NCBI RefSeq assembly: GCF_050459865.1 | Contig: NZ_JBCMNM010000042.1 | Coordinates: 60,662-124,661, forward strand | Direction of reading: 5' to 3' | DNA length: 64,000 nt | Source of the DNA: Rummeliibacillus pycnus_B | GTDB lineage: Bacteria > Bacillota > Bacilli > Bacillales_A > Planococcaceae | Shown: positions 35,630 through 45,018 of the stretch, in pieces | How the letters are laid out: the number at the start of each line of letters is the position of its first letter | Position numbering within the stretch: position 1 is the first letter of the stretch | The notes under the pieces: model-generated | What the model was told of the DNA's origin: nothing | Seen by the model: the letters and a program-made list of their open reading frames with translations, nothing else | Databases searched by the model: none | Translations under genes and position numbers: made by a program

Positions 35630-37375
35630 TTAAATTACATGGGAATTGTCTGGATTTTTGACACCTACATCAAACTTTGAAACAGTTTTTTCAAGATCTT
35701 CCGCCATTTTATTAAGCCTTAATACGGCGTGAAGGATATCTTGATTGTAGTTTTCTTGTTCAATTGTTCGGTCGACCACACTTTCTGTTGCCTTCGCGGC
35801 CTTATTTGCAAGCATCGTCGTTTCCATTACTCCTGCTGTGATTTCCTCCGAGAATGCTGACATTTCTTCTGAAGTTACAGAAACTTGTTTCGTTTGAGAT
35901 ACTACGCCCTGAATAGAGTGGAGAATACTTTCAAATGATTTTCCAGCTTCTTCAACAGCTTGTATACCATCTTCGACATTTTCTGTTACAACATTCATTG
36001 TTTGTACTGTTAAACTCGTATCCACATTTATTTTAGAAATCAAATCCGATATGCTATTTGCTGATTTCTCCGATTGTTCAGCTAGCTTTCTTACTTCTTC
36101 AGCTACTACAGCAAAGCCCTTTCCGGACTCACCAGCTCTCGCAGCTTCAATCGCAGCATTTAATGCAAGTAGATTCGTTTGTGAAGCAATGTCACGAATG
36201 ATATTTATAATAAGTGAAACTTCGTTTGATTGATTCTCGAGTTCTTTAATTGCATTTGCCGATAATTGAACAGATTGATGAATAACATTCATTTGATGAA
36301 TCACTTTTTCAATGCTACTATTTCCGAGCTCTACATTTTGTAAGCTAGTCGATGATAATTGAGATACATTTGAAGAAGCTTCAGCAATTTGTTGGATGCC
36401 CTCTGACATTTGCTCTAATGTAACAGAGCTTTCCTCCGAGCTTTTATACTGTGCATGCGCTCCTGCCGATACTTCCTGAACGGACGCAGAAATGTGGCTA
36501 ATTGCTTCACTTGCATTCTCGCTACTTTTAGCCACTGAATTGGTCGTGTCAATTAACTGTTTGGACCCAGAGTTTATGCCAAGAATGATATTTTGTAAAT
36601 CTAATACCATCTTTTGAAATGCTTGTGTTAAAAGTCCAATTTCATCTTTTCGGCCTGTTTCTATCACGACAGTTAAATCACCATTACCAACTTTTCTCAC
36701 TTGTGATGTTAATTTTCGTATAGGTTTCGTTAAATAATCTGTGAAGAAATAAACAATGCAGATCCCTACTAATAGGATAATCAGTGTAATAGTAATAATT
36801 TTCATTTTATTGGCATCCATGGCATTATAAACAGCTGTGGCATCCAAATCTGCCCCCAATAATCCAATCACTTCTCCAGCCTTATTTTTTATCGGAGCAT
36901 AAATAGCTAGTACAGCACCATATTCTGCATCATTTGATAACTGAAATTGTACTTTCCCTGTTTCAAATACTTGTTTCATTTTAGGATAGGATTCAGGTGA
37001 TTCCTCTTGAACACCAATCGTTGATTCCTCACTTGGCGTACTATCTACCATATAGTAGTATTCGTAGTCTTCACCCTTTTTCACACGAGACATCGTATAC
37101 AAACTAGATACCTTATAAAACTCTTTAACAGAGCCTAGTTCTTTTTGTAATTCTAGATAATACCCGTCCTTTTTAGCACCAATTTCTAAATTTTGATAAC
37201 TTTTATCATCTATCTTAGAGATTGCATGATCTATCATAGCTAAGTTTTGTTGACCAACAGTCTCTTTCACTAGATTTAACGATGAACGATAAACAAAAAA
37301 GCTAATTAGAAAACACGAAATAACCAGTAAAATTGAAAAAACCATTAACATTTTAATCTTTAAACTACTTCTCAT
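35630..37375 (-). CDS. methyl-accepting chemotaxis protein
   Basis: It has a membrane helix at the N-terminus (MLMVFSILLVISCFLISFFVY), an extracytoplasmic Cache-type sensor (~35-235), a second helix (ITITLIILLVGICIVYFF), HAMP, and a long coiled-coil signalling domain with the hairpin tip DIASQTNLLALNAAIEAARAGE. It is 581 residues. ATG 37375 is chosen because AAAGGGAG lies eight bases upstream; the frame extends to 37501 without a site. It should couple to CheA/CheW. Ligand is unknown; a Cache sensor points to small organic acids or amines. Confidence 0.9.
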   Translation of the reverse strand: MRSSLKIKMLMVFSILLVISCFLISFFVYRSSLNLVKETVGQQNLAMIDHAISKIDDKSYQNLEIGAKKDGYYLELQKELGSVKEFYKVSSLYTMSRVKKGEDYEYYYMVDSTPSEESTIGVQEESPESYPKMKQVFETGKVQFQLSNDAEYGAVLAIYAPIKNKAGEVIGLLGADLDATAVYNAMDANKMKIITITLIILLVGICIVYFFTDYLTKPIRKLTSQVRKVGNGDLTVVIETGRKDEIGLLTQAFQKMVLDLQNIILGINSGSKQLIDTTNSVAKSSENASEAISHISASVQEVSAGAHAQYKSSEESSVTLEQMSEGIQQIAEASSNVSQLSSTSLQNVELGNSSIEKVIHQMNVIHQSVQLSANAIKELENQSNEVSLIINIIRDIASQTNLLALNAAIEAARAGESGKGFAVVAEEVRKLAEQSEKSANSISDLISKINVDTSLTVQTMNVVTENVEDGIQAVEEAGKSFESILHSIQGVVSQTKQVSVTSEEMSAFSEEITAGVMETTMLANKAAKATESVVDRTIEQENYNQDILHAVLRLNKMAEDLEKTVSKFDVGVKNPDNSHVI

Positions 37376-37643
37376 CGATGAACTCCCTTTGATTATATTA
37401 ATATTCCATTTCCTACCGTGGACATATCCCCAAAATTTAAGAATATCAGGAGTTATACATTTTGCAATATTATCCTGAGTGTAATATGGGTATTTCAGCA
37501 TTAGTTATTTAAATATATTACCAACACTAGGGTACAATGTGTGTGGGTATTAACCTATTATAGCAGATTTCTTTTTCAAGTCTGAATTGTTTGTTAATTC
37601 TGTATTTTGCAAACAATTGAATTTTATAGATTAAAAGTTAATA
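37376..37643. promoter_or_regulatory. upstream region of the chemoreceptor gene
   Basis: This AT-rich stretch contains the receptor promoter (minus strand). I find no unambiguous -35/-10 pair and no further gene. Confidence 0.3.
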
Positions 37644-37687
37644 AAAAAGCTTGTTACAGTTATTTATAATCGTAACAAGCTCTTTTT
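37644..37687. terminator. terminator of the TetR gene
   Basis: AAAAAGCTTGTTAC pairs with GTAACAAGCTCTTTTT across a 14-base loop, 50 bases beyond the tetR-type gene stop on the minus strand. Confidence 0.8.
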
Positions 37688-37736
37688 ACATTGAAGAAAG
37701 TATTATAAAAGGGGAGTAAGGATACTTCCAAAATAA

Positions 37737-38279
37737 TTATCGATATAATTCATTTATTTGTTTTGCTATATATTCAGAGCTAAAATCAACCCCATCTCTG
37801 AGCCACCACATGATTATCCCAAGTATTGAAGATGCGATAATATCCATTGACAGAGTTATTTCCGTAGGATCAGTGTATTCACTTTCACGTTGTATGACAA
37901 TTAAGTCCTTTAAAAACATATGCATTTTTTTATTGAAACCAGGATTCTCAAATAGAACAGCTAAAATTTTTCGATGCTTATAAAAATAATCTAAAAACGT
38001 AATTAATTGTTCTTGATTATTTAAGTTATCAATTTGTAAAGTTGGAGACATTTTCAACAACAAGTCGTCGAAAATATCGTAAACTAACTGCTTTAATAAA
38101 TCCCTAATATCTAAAAAATGTAAATAAAAAGTTGCTCGATTTAGCTCGGCACGTTTGGCTATTTTTTGTACTGTAAGTTTCGAAATATCTGGGTTTTCAA
38201 TCAATATATCTACGACAGCTTCTTTAAACATTCGTTTAGAGCGAAGAGCTCGTGGGTCTTGCTTTTTTTGTGTGCTCAA
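37737..38279 (-). CDS. TetR-family transcriptional regulator of the adjacent MFS pump
   Basis: It is 180 residues with an N-terminal helix-turn-helix (LTVQKIAKRAELNRATFYLHFLD) of the subgroup with a TetR_C-like YAEQ-type C-terminus. It is divergent from a DHA2-type MFS gene with 133 bases between the frames. The GACACAGTGTC palindrome (38407-38417) lies between them just before the pump start, so repression of the pump is likely. Confidence 0.88.
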   Translation of the reverse strand: MSTQKKQDPRALRSKRMFKEAVVDILIENPDISKLTVQKIAKRAELNRATFYLHFLDIRDLLKQLVYDIFDDLLLKMSPTLQIDNLNNQEQLITFLDYFYKHRKILAVLFENPGFNKKMHMFLKDLIVIQRESEYTDPTEITLSMDIIASSILGIIMWWLRDGVDFSSEYIAKQINELYR

Positions 38280-38406
38280 TTTAATTCTCCTTTATCTATT
38301 AACACGAAATTAGTAAATATTATTTTAAAATTTGTTGTTTAATTGACACTTCTTGAAAAATTGTAAATAGGAATCAATAATAAAAAATGCTATTATCTAT
38401 TTTATT

Positions 38407-38417
38407 GACACAGTGTC
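38407..38417. promoter_or_regulatory. candidate TetR operator
   Basis: GACAC-A-GTGTC is a perfect 11-bp odd palindrome immediately before the MFS ribosome binding site (GGGAAGAGGAAG). A GTG in its right arm could be mistaken for a start codon. TTGACA (38343) lies upstream as a possible -35. Confidence 0.6.
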
Positions 38418-38448
38418 TAAAAAACAAGCGGGAAGAGGAAGATCTTAT

Positions 38449-39882
38449 ATGTCGGAATCAATAAAAATAAATAAAAAAGTTTTATTAACTGTATTAATTT
38501 TAGGGTGTTTTTTATCTACACTAAATCAAACATTGTTAAACGTTGCATTAAGTAATTTAATGGACGTTTTTTCTGTTTCTGCTACAACTATTCAGTGGTT
38601 ATCTACTGGTTTTATGTTGGTTAACGGGGTGTTAGTCCCAATTACTGCATATTTAATGAAGCGGTTTTCTACACGCCAATTATTTATAAGTTCAATGCTA
38701 TTTTTATTATTGGGCTCTATTTTGTGTGCAGTAGCACCAAACTTCGCTACATTACTAATAGGCCGTATGATTCAAGCCATTGGAGCAGGAATTATTATGC
38801 CATTGCTAATGAGTATAGTTATGTTTATTTTTCCTCCAGAAAAAAGAGGCAGTATGATGGGATTAATTGGACTAGCCATGATTTTCGCTCCAGCAATTGC
38901 ACCAACATTAGCAGGTTTTATAATAGATTATTATTCGTGGCGCTGGTTATTTATCGGAATAATTCCATTTGTTATGCTAGTCATATTAATGGCAATTAAA
39001 TATTTAGTTAATGTTTCAGAAACAGCAAAAACGAAGTTAGATGTAGTGAGTGTTATTTTATCAACAATTGGCTTTGGTCTTATTTTGTATGGTTTTAGTA
39101 ATGCAGGAAGCCATGGTTGGGATGATAAAGTCGTAATAGTTTCTATACTTGCGGGGATAGTGACTACAGTAATATTCTGTCTTCGACAAATTAAATCTTC
39201 TGATCCACTTCTTAACTTATCCGTTTTTAATAATAAATTATTTACTTTAACTTCCATCATCAACATTATTGTCACAATGATGATGTATGCGGATATGATT
39301 TTATTACCAATATATTTACAAAACGGAAGAGGATTTACTGCATTAGACGCTGGTTTATTATTATTACCGGGTGCTCTTGTAAATGCCTTTATGTCTCCAG
39401 TTACAGGGAAAATGTATGACCGCTTTGGTGCAAAGCCGTTATTTATTATAGGTTTGATTTTCGTCATTCCTTCAATGTGGGTTGTAACAGATCTAACAGA
39501 CACAACAACCTATACCTTTTTAATGGTACGTACCATTTTCCTACGTATAGGATTGAGTTTTATCACAATGCCATTGAACACAGCTGGTTTGAATGCCTTA
39601 CCTAGAACACTTGTGACACATGGTACAGCAGTGAATAATACCTTACGCCAAATTTCAGGTGCAATTGGATCTGCTGTAGTTATTACAATTTTCACAGCAC
39701 AAACTACAGAACATGCGAAAACATTGATAAAAGAAACACCAAATGCTACTGCTGAAGCCATTCGAACAATTGCTTCAACCTTAGGTTCAAGTGATGCGTA
39801 TTATTTCATGACAATCTTAGCTATAATCGCATTTGTTTTAACTCTATTTGTACCATCTAAAAATAAGATTCAACAACAATAA
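38449..39882 (+). CDS. MFS multidrug efflux transporter, DHA2 (EmrB/QacA) family
   Basis: It has 14 membrane helices, with the DHA2 patterns LNVALSNLMDVFSVSATTIQW, GRMIQAIGAGIIMPL and PEKRGSMMGLIGLAMIFAPAIAPTLAGFI (motif C). ATG 38449 is used instead of GTG 38413 because a good ribosome binding site precedes it and the GTG lies within the operator palindrome. It gives 477 residues. It is divergent from its TetR-type regulator. The exported compound cannot be predicted. Confidence 0.88.
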   Translation: MSESIKINKKVLLTVLILGCFLSTLNQTLLNVALSNLMDVFSVSATTIQWLSTGFMLVNGVLVPITAYLMKRFSTRQLFISSMLFLLLGSILCAVAPNFATLLIGRMIQAIGAGIIMPLLMSIVMFIFPPEKRGSMMGLIGLAMIFAPAIAPTLAGFIIDYYSWRWLFIGIIPFVMLVILMAIKYLVNVSETAKTKLDVVSVILSTIGFGLILYGFSNAGSHGWDDKVVIVSILAGIVTTVIFCLRQIKSSDPLLNLSVFNNKLFTLTSIINIIVTMMMYADMILLPIYLQNGRGFTALDAGLLLLPGALVNAFMSPVTGKMYDRFGAKPLFIIGLIFVIPSMWVVTDLTDTTTYTFLMVRTIFLRIGLSFITMPLNTAGLNALPRTLVTHGTAVNNTLRQISGAIGSAVVITIFTAQTTEHAKTLIKETPNATAEAIRTIASTLGSSDAYYFMTILAIIAFVLTLFVPSKNKIQQQ

Positions 39883-40010
39883 TAATTGTTAAGTAATCAA
39901 AATATGGCGTTACTTTAACCGAATTATTTTTGAATGCATACACTTGCAACAAACTTATTAATGATTTTGTGTGTAAATACATTTAAAAGGATAGAAAATG
40001 AACAAATTTA

Positions 40011-40048
40011 AAGAGCCTTACTACAAAAAAGTGTAGTAAGGCTCTTAT
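40011..40048. terminator. bidirectional terminator
   Basis: AAGAGCCTTACTACA pairs with TGTAGTAAGGCTCTT around AAAAAG, between the convergent MFS and deacetylase genes. Confidence 0.85.
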
Positions 40049-40127
40049 ATTACAAATAAAGGCGTTGGGATTACCTTAATTTGCTTTACGAGAGCATTTT
40101 CTTACATTAATTGAATAATATTTTGTC

Positions 40128-40877
40128 TTATTTTTTTCCTTTAATCTCTTTTTTTACCATTTCTTGTTCTTTTAACAGCTCCGAAATAGTTACAAATTTA
40201 TAGCCTTTCTTTTGAAGCTCGGGCAAAATTTTTTCTAAAGCTTTAACCGTTTGTTTTCTATCACTACCACCATCATGAAAAAGAATCACATCCCCAGGTT
40301 TTGTTCCTTTTAACACTGTATTAACAATCTTATTAACTCCTGGATCGTCCCAATCTCTTGTATCTTGATGCCAAGACCACATCACTACTTTATATCCCTC
40401 TTTAACAACTTCATTAACTAAACCATCTGTATATCTGCCCTCAACTGGACGAAATAATGTTGGAGTGAAACCTGTTATACTATAAATTGTCTCATTTGTT
40501 TTTTTAATTTCCTTTAATATTTGTGACACACTACCTTTAAGAGGATGAGTATAGGTATGATTTGCTAATTCATGTCCTTCTTCGTACATCCTTAAAACCA
40601 CTTGAGGGCTCTTTTCTGCATTTTTACCAAGAATAAAAAATGTTGCCTTTGCATCATACTTTGATAATAAATCTAAAATTTCAGCAGTGTAAGTTGGATG
40701 AGGTCCATCATCAAAGGTCAGAGCAACAATCTTTTTTTTCGTTTTAATATCCCAAACAATATATCCAGCTTCTTCGTAATACTTTCTGCCTTTATCTGCT
40801 AAAGTGCTTTTTATAAGAAAGAAAAAGGAAACAAATAAAATACAAATCGTGAATACAAAAATATATTTACTTTTCAA
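40128..40877 (-). CDS. polysaccharide deacetylase, membrane-anchored or secreted
   Basis: An N-terminal hydrophobic segment (about 5-22) serves as signal or anchor. The NodB domain has all main motifs: TFDDGPH (catalytic base and metal aspartates), HTYTH (metal histidines), RPVEGRY (motif 3, usually RPPxG), WSWHQDTRDW and ILFHDGG. It is 249 residues. Such enzymes remove acetyl groups from peptidoglycan or another cell-surface glycan. The Val-Glu in motif 3 is unusual. Isolated gene. Confidence 0.88.
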   Translation of the reverse strand: MKSKYIFVFTICILFVSFFFLIKSTLADKGRKYYEEAGYIVWDIKTKKKIVALTFDDGPHPTYTAEILDLLSKYDAKATFFILGKNAEKSPQVVLRMYEEGHELANHTYTHPLKGSVSQILKEIKKTNETIYSITGFTPTLFRPVEGRYTDGLVNEVVKEGYKVVMWSWHQDTRDWDDPGVNKIVNTVLKGTKPGDVILFHDGGSDRKQTVKALEKILPELQKKGYKFVTISELLKEQEMVKKEIKGKK

Positions 40878-41153
40878 TTCTTCACTTCCTGTAAAAATTA
40901 TTTTTAGAAATACTACTGTAATTATCTTCTACTGAAAATAACCATTTATGCTTTTAAAAATTAATTTAAATTGAACGTTAAATTATTAGAATACTTCCAA
41001 TTTCGCTGTATATATGTTGCTGCTCATTATCTACGTGATGTGTAACATATTGATTATTTATTCAACTTACCGTCCCAATAGTCTTTTCCTTACTTACAAG
41101 GATAATCAAAATACATATTGAATATATAATATTAAAAAATTTAAGGAGGAATC

Positions 41154-41558
41154 TTGATTTTGTCTAACTTCATAACGCATATCGCTACTATTGAAATCCC
41201 TGTCACTAACCTTAATAAATCTATCGAATTTTATATTGACATTCTCGGTGTTAAGGTAGTGTTTAGAGGTAATAAGCAAGCAATGCTCTCCTTTAGTACA
41301 AAGGGAGTCCCAACGATTTTCTTAGTTGAAACTAAAGAACAAACGGGCTTATCTTTTATCAATACAAATAACGATATTGAACATAGTGTAATTGACTTCT
41401 ATACTCCTAATTTAAAAGAATTTTATAATTGGCTTATCGACAAAGAGGTTACAGTCGGAACCCTAAATGTAAATAATGAAAGTTTTGGAGGTTTCGGATT
41501 TAAAGATCCCGATGGAAATCTTCTAAGTGCTTGCAACATACTTCATCAAAACCAATAA
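41154..41558 (+). CDS. VOC-family (glyoxalase/bleomycin-resistance-like) protein
   Basis: It is a 134-residue protein with the paired beta-alpha-beta-beta-beta pattern: HIATIEIPVTNLNKSIEFYIDILGVKVVFR at the start and GGFGFKDPDGNLLSACN at the end, where FKDPDGN is the classic metal-site loop. TTG at 41154 follows AAGGAGG at five bases. The substrate is unknown. Confidence 0.85.
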   Translation: MILSNFITHIATIEIPVTNLNKSIEFYIDILGVKVVFRGNKQAMLSFSTKGVPTIFLVETKEQTGLSFINTNNDIEHSVIDFYTPNLKEFYNWLIDKEVTVGTLNVNNESFGGFGFKDPDGNLLSACNILHQNQ

Positions 41559-41567
41559 ATACTCCTG

Positions 41568-41592
41568 TCCACCAACTATTGGTGGATTTTTT
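41568..41592 (+). terminator. terminator of the VOC gene
   Basis: TCCACCAA pairs with TTGGTGGA around a three-base loop, followed by TTTTTT. Confidence 0.9.
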
Positions 41593-41736
41593 GATATTCG
41601 CATAATCCTTCTTTAATGACGTAGCCTCTATATCACTAAATCTACGAAATATTCAGCAACAATTTACATGAATCATCTTATTATTTTTTTGAATGGTACA
41701 ATTATGAAATATATCATTAACAAATGGAGAGATATT

Positions 41737-42012
41737 ATGAAAAGGATAAAATGGTTAATAGGAATCGCTTTTATTATTGGAGTTTTACTCACGATTTTAA
41801 ATTTTGCAACTACTGGTATAGATTTATATAGCAAAAAGTTGGAGCAAGATGTATTGTTCACAAGTATTTCTTTAGTGAGTCAGATATTGTTTCTTGTATG
41901 TATAGTACTTGGATTATATTGGCAGAAACACAAGGGCGATCTATTGATGATTTGGGTGATTGCACTAAGCTTTTTGGCTTTAGGCTGGAATTTGCATTTT
42001 ATACCAATGTAA
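41737..42012 (+). CDS. small membrane protein, 91 aa
   Basis: Three predicted membrane helices (about 5-24, 42-62, 68-86) make up most of the protein. The start ATG at 41737 follows ATGGAGAG at good spacing; the longer frame from 41668 lacks a site. No family recognised. Confidence 0.65.
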   Translation: MKRIKWLIGIAFIIGVLLTILNFATTGIDLYSKKLEQDVLFTSISLVSQILFLVCIVLGLYWQKHKGDLLMIWVIALSFLALGWNLHFIPM

Positions 42013-42291
42013 ATTGAATAATAATAACATCTCGATATGATAAGTTCCATCCTTGTTGCACATTTTTCTTCTATTGTTCAATAAGTTTTATCTGAACTAG
42101 AGAGATTTAAAGGAAATCAAGGAGCATATCGAGTTGCTTGTACTTTGAACATTGAGAAATTTAAAGATCGTAGTCAATCAATGAAAATATTTAATCACAG
42201 ACATGAATTTTATATCCTTCTAACTCAGTATTTTTCCTGCAAAAAACATGATTCGTACGTATATTTTATAAATGTAGAGGAGGACATACAT

Positions 42292-42909
42292 ATGGATAGC
42301 ATAATTTTCGATTTAGATGGAACTATTTGGGATTCTATAGATACTGTACTACTGGCATGGAATAGCATAGTTGAAGAAAATAAGCAGGTAGAAAAGAAGT
42401 TAACAAGAAGAGACTTCGAAGGTACTATGGGACTTCAAATGGGCGACATAAGTAGCAAATTATTTCCAAACTTAGATATAAACACTCGAACACAATTAAT
42501 TAAACAGTGCTTTGAGATTGAAGGAAAATATATAGAGGAACACGGTGGAATTCTTTTTGAAAACTTAGAAGATGTACTATATAGCCTTTCTAAGAAATAT
42601 AAACTTTTTATCGTTAGCAATTGTCAACAGGGTTATATTGACGGATTTTTTCGGTATCATAAACTAGAGAATTACTTTTTAGATTATGAAACCCCCGATA
42701 GAACGGGGCTTACAAAAGGTGAGAATATCAAATTAATAATTGAAAGAAACAACCTTTCAAAATCTGTTTATGTTGGAGACACAGAGGGTGATCTAAAGGC
42801 GTCTAGATATGCGGGTATCCCTTTTGTTTACGCAAAGTACGGTTATGGGAATGTAAGTGAATATGATCAAGTTATAGAGAAATTTGATGATCTTTTAGAT
42901 TTATTCTAA
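42292..42909 (+). CDS. HAD-superfamily hydrolase (phosphoglycolate phosphatase-like)
   Basis: IIFDLDGTIWDS is motif I with both aspartates, IVSNC motif II, and VGDTEGDLKASRYAGIPFVYAKYG motif IV. A helical cap lies between. It has 205 residues from ATG 42292, which follows GAGGAGG at eight bases; the frame upstream to 42145 is rejected. Acts on a small phosphorylated metabolite in the cytoplasm; specificity unknown. Confidence 0.85.
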   Translation: MDSIIFDLDGTIWDSIDTVLLAWNSIVEENKQVEKKLTRRDFEGTMGLQMGDISSKLFPNLDINTRTQLIKQCFEIEGKYIEEHGGILFENLEDVLYSLSKKYKLFIVSNCQQGYIDGFFRYHKLENYFLDYETPDRTGLTKGENIKLIIERNNLSKSVYVGDTEGDLKASRYAGIPFVYAKYGYGNVSEYDQVIEKFDDLLDLF

Positions 42910-42975
42910 AAAAATTTATATTTATTAATTTCATGTTCAATGTGGTATTATTATCCAAAAAAGGGGGTGGATTTA

Positions 42976-43113
42976 TTGGGTGATCCAATGCGTGAAATGA
43001 TGATTTTTATATTTCCACTTTTCACTCTCTTGATGTACGTAATTCCTGTTGTTTTAATTGTTTTATTTCAATTAAATTTCTTAAAATACAACAAGAAAGA
43101 AATAGTATTTTGA
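42976..43113 (+). CDS. small membrane peptide, 45 aa
   Basis: TTG at 42976 follows AAGGGGGTGG at six bases and encodes MGDPMREMMIFIFPLFTLLM, continuing to KYNKKEIVF. One long membrane helix (about 9-36) and a basic cytosolic tail. A terminator follows at once. Size and layout fit small membrane regulators, but no family is recognised. Confidence 0.55.
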   Translation: MGDPMREMMIFIFPLFTLLMYVIPVVLIVLFQLNFLKYNKKEIVF

Positions 43114-43152
43114 AAACAATGGTAGAAAAAATAGATAAAAATAAGTTTGATT

Positions 43153-43177
43153 AGACAGGGGAACCTGTCTTTTTTTA
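43153..43177 (+). terminator. terminator of the small membrane peptide
   Basis: AGACAGG pairs with CCTGTCT around GGAA, followed by TTTTTT. Confidence 0.9.
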
Positions 43178-43499
43178 TGTCCTTTTTACTTCTATTGTTC
43201 AAAAAATTTTCTGAACATAGAGGGATATAAAGAATTATTCAACAAGAGAATGGATTGGAGCCAGTCCATCATTCTTTTGATGTCTTATTAATAGAAAGAG
43301 ACTTCATTTGTGTTGAGAACAGGCACTTGCAGCTAAACTATATTTTATCAAATAAAATTTTCGTATAAAGATCACTCTATCATTATAAATGTCTCAATAT
43401 TCGGAATTTAGTTCTACCTATATTCTCTACCACATATATTTTCATAGTATAACGAACGAACAACTTCAATATATAAATTTAAACAAGGGGTGGGTATTG
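43178..43499 (+). promoter_or_regulatory. upstream region of the amino acid ABC operon
   Basis: 322 bases without a gene. No T-box specifier/antiterminator, lysine riboswitch or strong terminator hairpin could be recognised. The operon promoter should be here. Confidence 0.35.
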
Positions 43500-44336
43500 A
43501 TGCGTAAATCTATTTATGTTCTATTTTCTGTAATTCTTCTGTTAGGCATTCTAGCAGGATGTGGAACCAAGGGTAATCAAACAGCAAAGAATAGCAGCAA
43601 TGGTAACAAGAATACTGAAGCTACCAGTGGGGATGTATGGAAACGCATACAAGATAAAGGTGTTCTAAGAGTAGGTTTCGAAGGCACTTATCCTCCATTC
43701 AATTACCAGGATGATTCGGGTGAATTAACTGGATTTGACGTTGATATTTCAAAGGAGATAGCTAGTCGTTTAGGGGTTAAAGTTGAGTTTATAACTTCCA
43801 AATGGGCAGGGTTGATTGGGGGATTAAATGCAGATAAATTTGATACGATTATTGCTCAAATGACGGTTACTGATGAGAGAAAGAAAAGTGTAGATTTTAC
43901 TGATCCTTATATTGTAACCGGTGCAGTTATTGTAACGCATAATGATACAAATAATATTAAGACTTTAGAAGATTTAAAAGGAAAAAAAGTGGGAGCAGCT
44001 GCTGGTACAAGTTTTGCTGATTTAGCAAAGCAAGCTAAGGGTGCAGATGTAAAGTTATATGATGGTGGATTTAGTACCTATGTGAATGATGTAGTTAATA
44101 AAAGATTAGATGCTTTAGTAAACGATAGTCTAGTGATGGGATATAACATTAAAAAATCAGGACTTCCAATTAAAGTTACTAGTGAACTATTAAGTAGAGA
44201 TGAAAATGCTATGGCAATCAAAAAGGGTAATGAAGATTTTGTTAAGAAGATGAATGAAAAACTAGGTGAGATAAAAGAAGATGGAACTTACGAAAAAATT
44301 TATATGAAGTGGTTTGGTATGAAACCGTTGGAGTAG
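43500..44336 (+). CDS. polar amino acid ABC transporter substrate-binding lipoprotein
   Basis: Lipobox LAGC with C21 after a short hydrophobic signal. The mature protein has the family-3 binding-protein pattern VLRVGFEGTYPPFNYQDDSG, FDVDISKEIASRLG and DALVNDSLV. It is 278 residues. ATG 43500 follows AAGGGGTGGG; the frame back to 43389 is not used. First gene of a four-gene operon. Binding-site residues do not settle which amino acid. Confidence 0.9.
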   Translation: MRKSIYVLFSVILLLGILAGCGTKGNQTAKNSSNGNKNTEATSGDVWKRIQDKGVLRVGFEGTYPPFNYQDDSGELTGFDVDISKEIASRLGVKVEFITSKWAGLIGGLNADKFDTIIAQMTVTDERKKSVDFTDPYIVTGAVIVTHNDTNNIKTLEDLKGKKVGAAAGTSFADLAKQAKGADVKLYDGGFSTYVNDVVNKRLDALVNDSLVMGYNIKKSGLPIKVTSELLSRDENAMAIKKGNEDFVKKMNEKLGEIKEDGTYEKIYMKWFGMKPLE

Positions 44337-44349
44337 GGAGGGAAATAGT

Positions 44350-45000
44350 ATGGATATAGTCCTTGGTGCATTACCTTTACTATCAAAAGCTGCACTAATC
44401 ACAATTTATCTTGCTGTTATTTCTATGGCTATTGGACTAGTCATAGGTTTAATAGTAGCATTAGCTCGCGTTTCGAAAAATAAAATCGTATATAACCTAG
44501 CTACATTTTACGTATCCATCATCCGGGGCACTCCTGTATTGGTTCAAATCTATTTAGTGTATTTTGGATTACCGCAAATAGGAATCTCACCTGGCGCTAT
44601 GACATCAGGAATTATTGCATTAAGTATTAATACAAGTGCTTATTTATCAGAATCATTTCGTGCCGCAATCATGTCTGTAGATAAAGGACAAACGGAGGCA
44701 GCCCATTCGCTAGGGATGACGAATGGACAAGCAATGAGAAGAATAATTATTCCACAAAGTATTCGAACTGCTATTCCTACTGTTGGTAATACGTATATTG
44801 GATTGCTGAAGGAAACATCATTAGTCTCCGTTATAACGGTTACAGAGCTGCTTTACCAAACGACGCTTATCATTGCAAAGACTTTCCAACCATTAACTCT
44901 TTACATTGCAGTAGCTATTATATATTGGGTAATATGTACCTGCTTTAATCTATTCCTAAATTGGTTAGAGAAGAGATCATCTCGCCATGTGAATGTATAA
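44350..45000 (+). CDS. polar amino acid ABC transporter permease
   Basis: It is a 216-residue HisMQ/GlnP-type permease with about five helices, an ISIIRGTPVLVQIYLVYFGLP segment and the EAA loop EAAHSLGMTNGQAMRRIIIPQ contacting the ATPase. Twelve bases after the lipoprotein gene. Only one permease gene is present, so it acts as a homodimer. Confidence 0.92.
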   Translation: MDIVLGALPLLSKAALITIYLAVISMAIGLVIGLIVALARVSKNKIVYNLATFYVSIIRGTPVLVQIYLVYFGLPQIGISPGAMTSGIIALSINTSAYLSESFRAAIMSVDKGQTEAAHSLGMTNGQAMRRIIIPQSIRTAIPTVGNTYIGLLKETSLVSVITVTELLYQTTLIIAKTFQPLTLYIAVAIIYWVICTCFNLFLNWLEKRSSRHVNV

Positions 45001-45018
45001 GTTAGGAGTTGAATAACA

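Noticed and set aside
38413..38448. GTG start of the MFS gene, adding 12 residues
   Set aside because: The GTG lies inside the GACACAGTGTC palindrome and has no ribosome binding site; ATG 38449 has GGGAAGAGGAAG at the right distance.
43178..43499. T-box or lysine riboswitch before the amino acid ABC operon
   Set aside because: No conserved T-box sequence, lysine-box junction or terminator/antiterminator pair could be found by eye.
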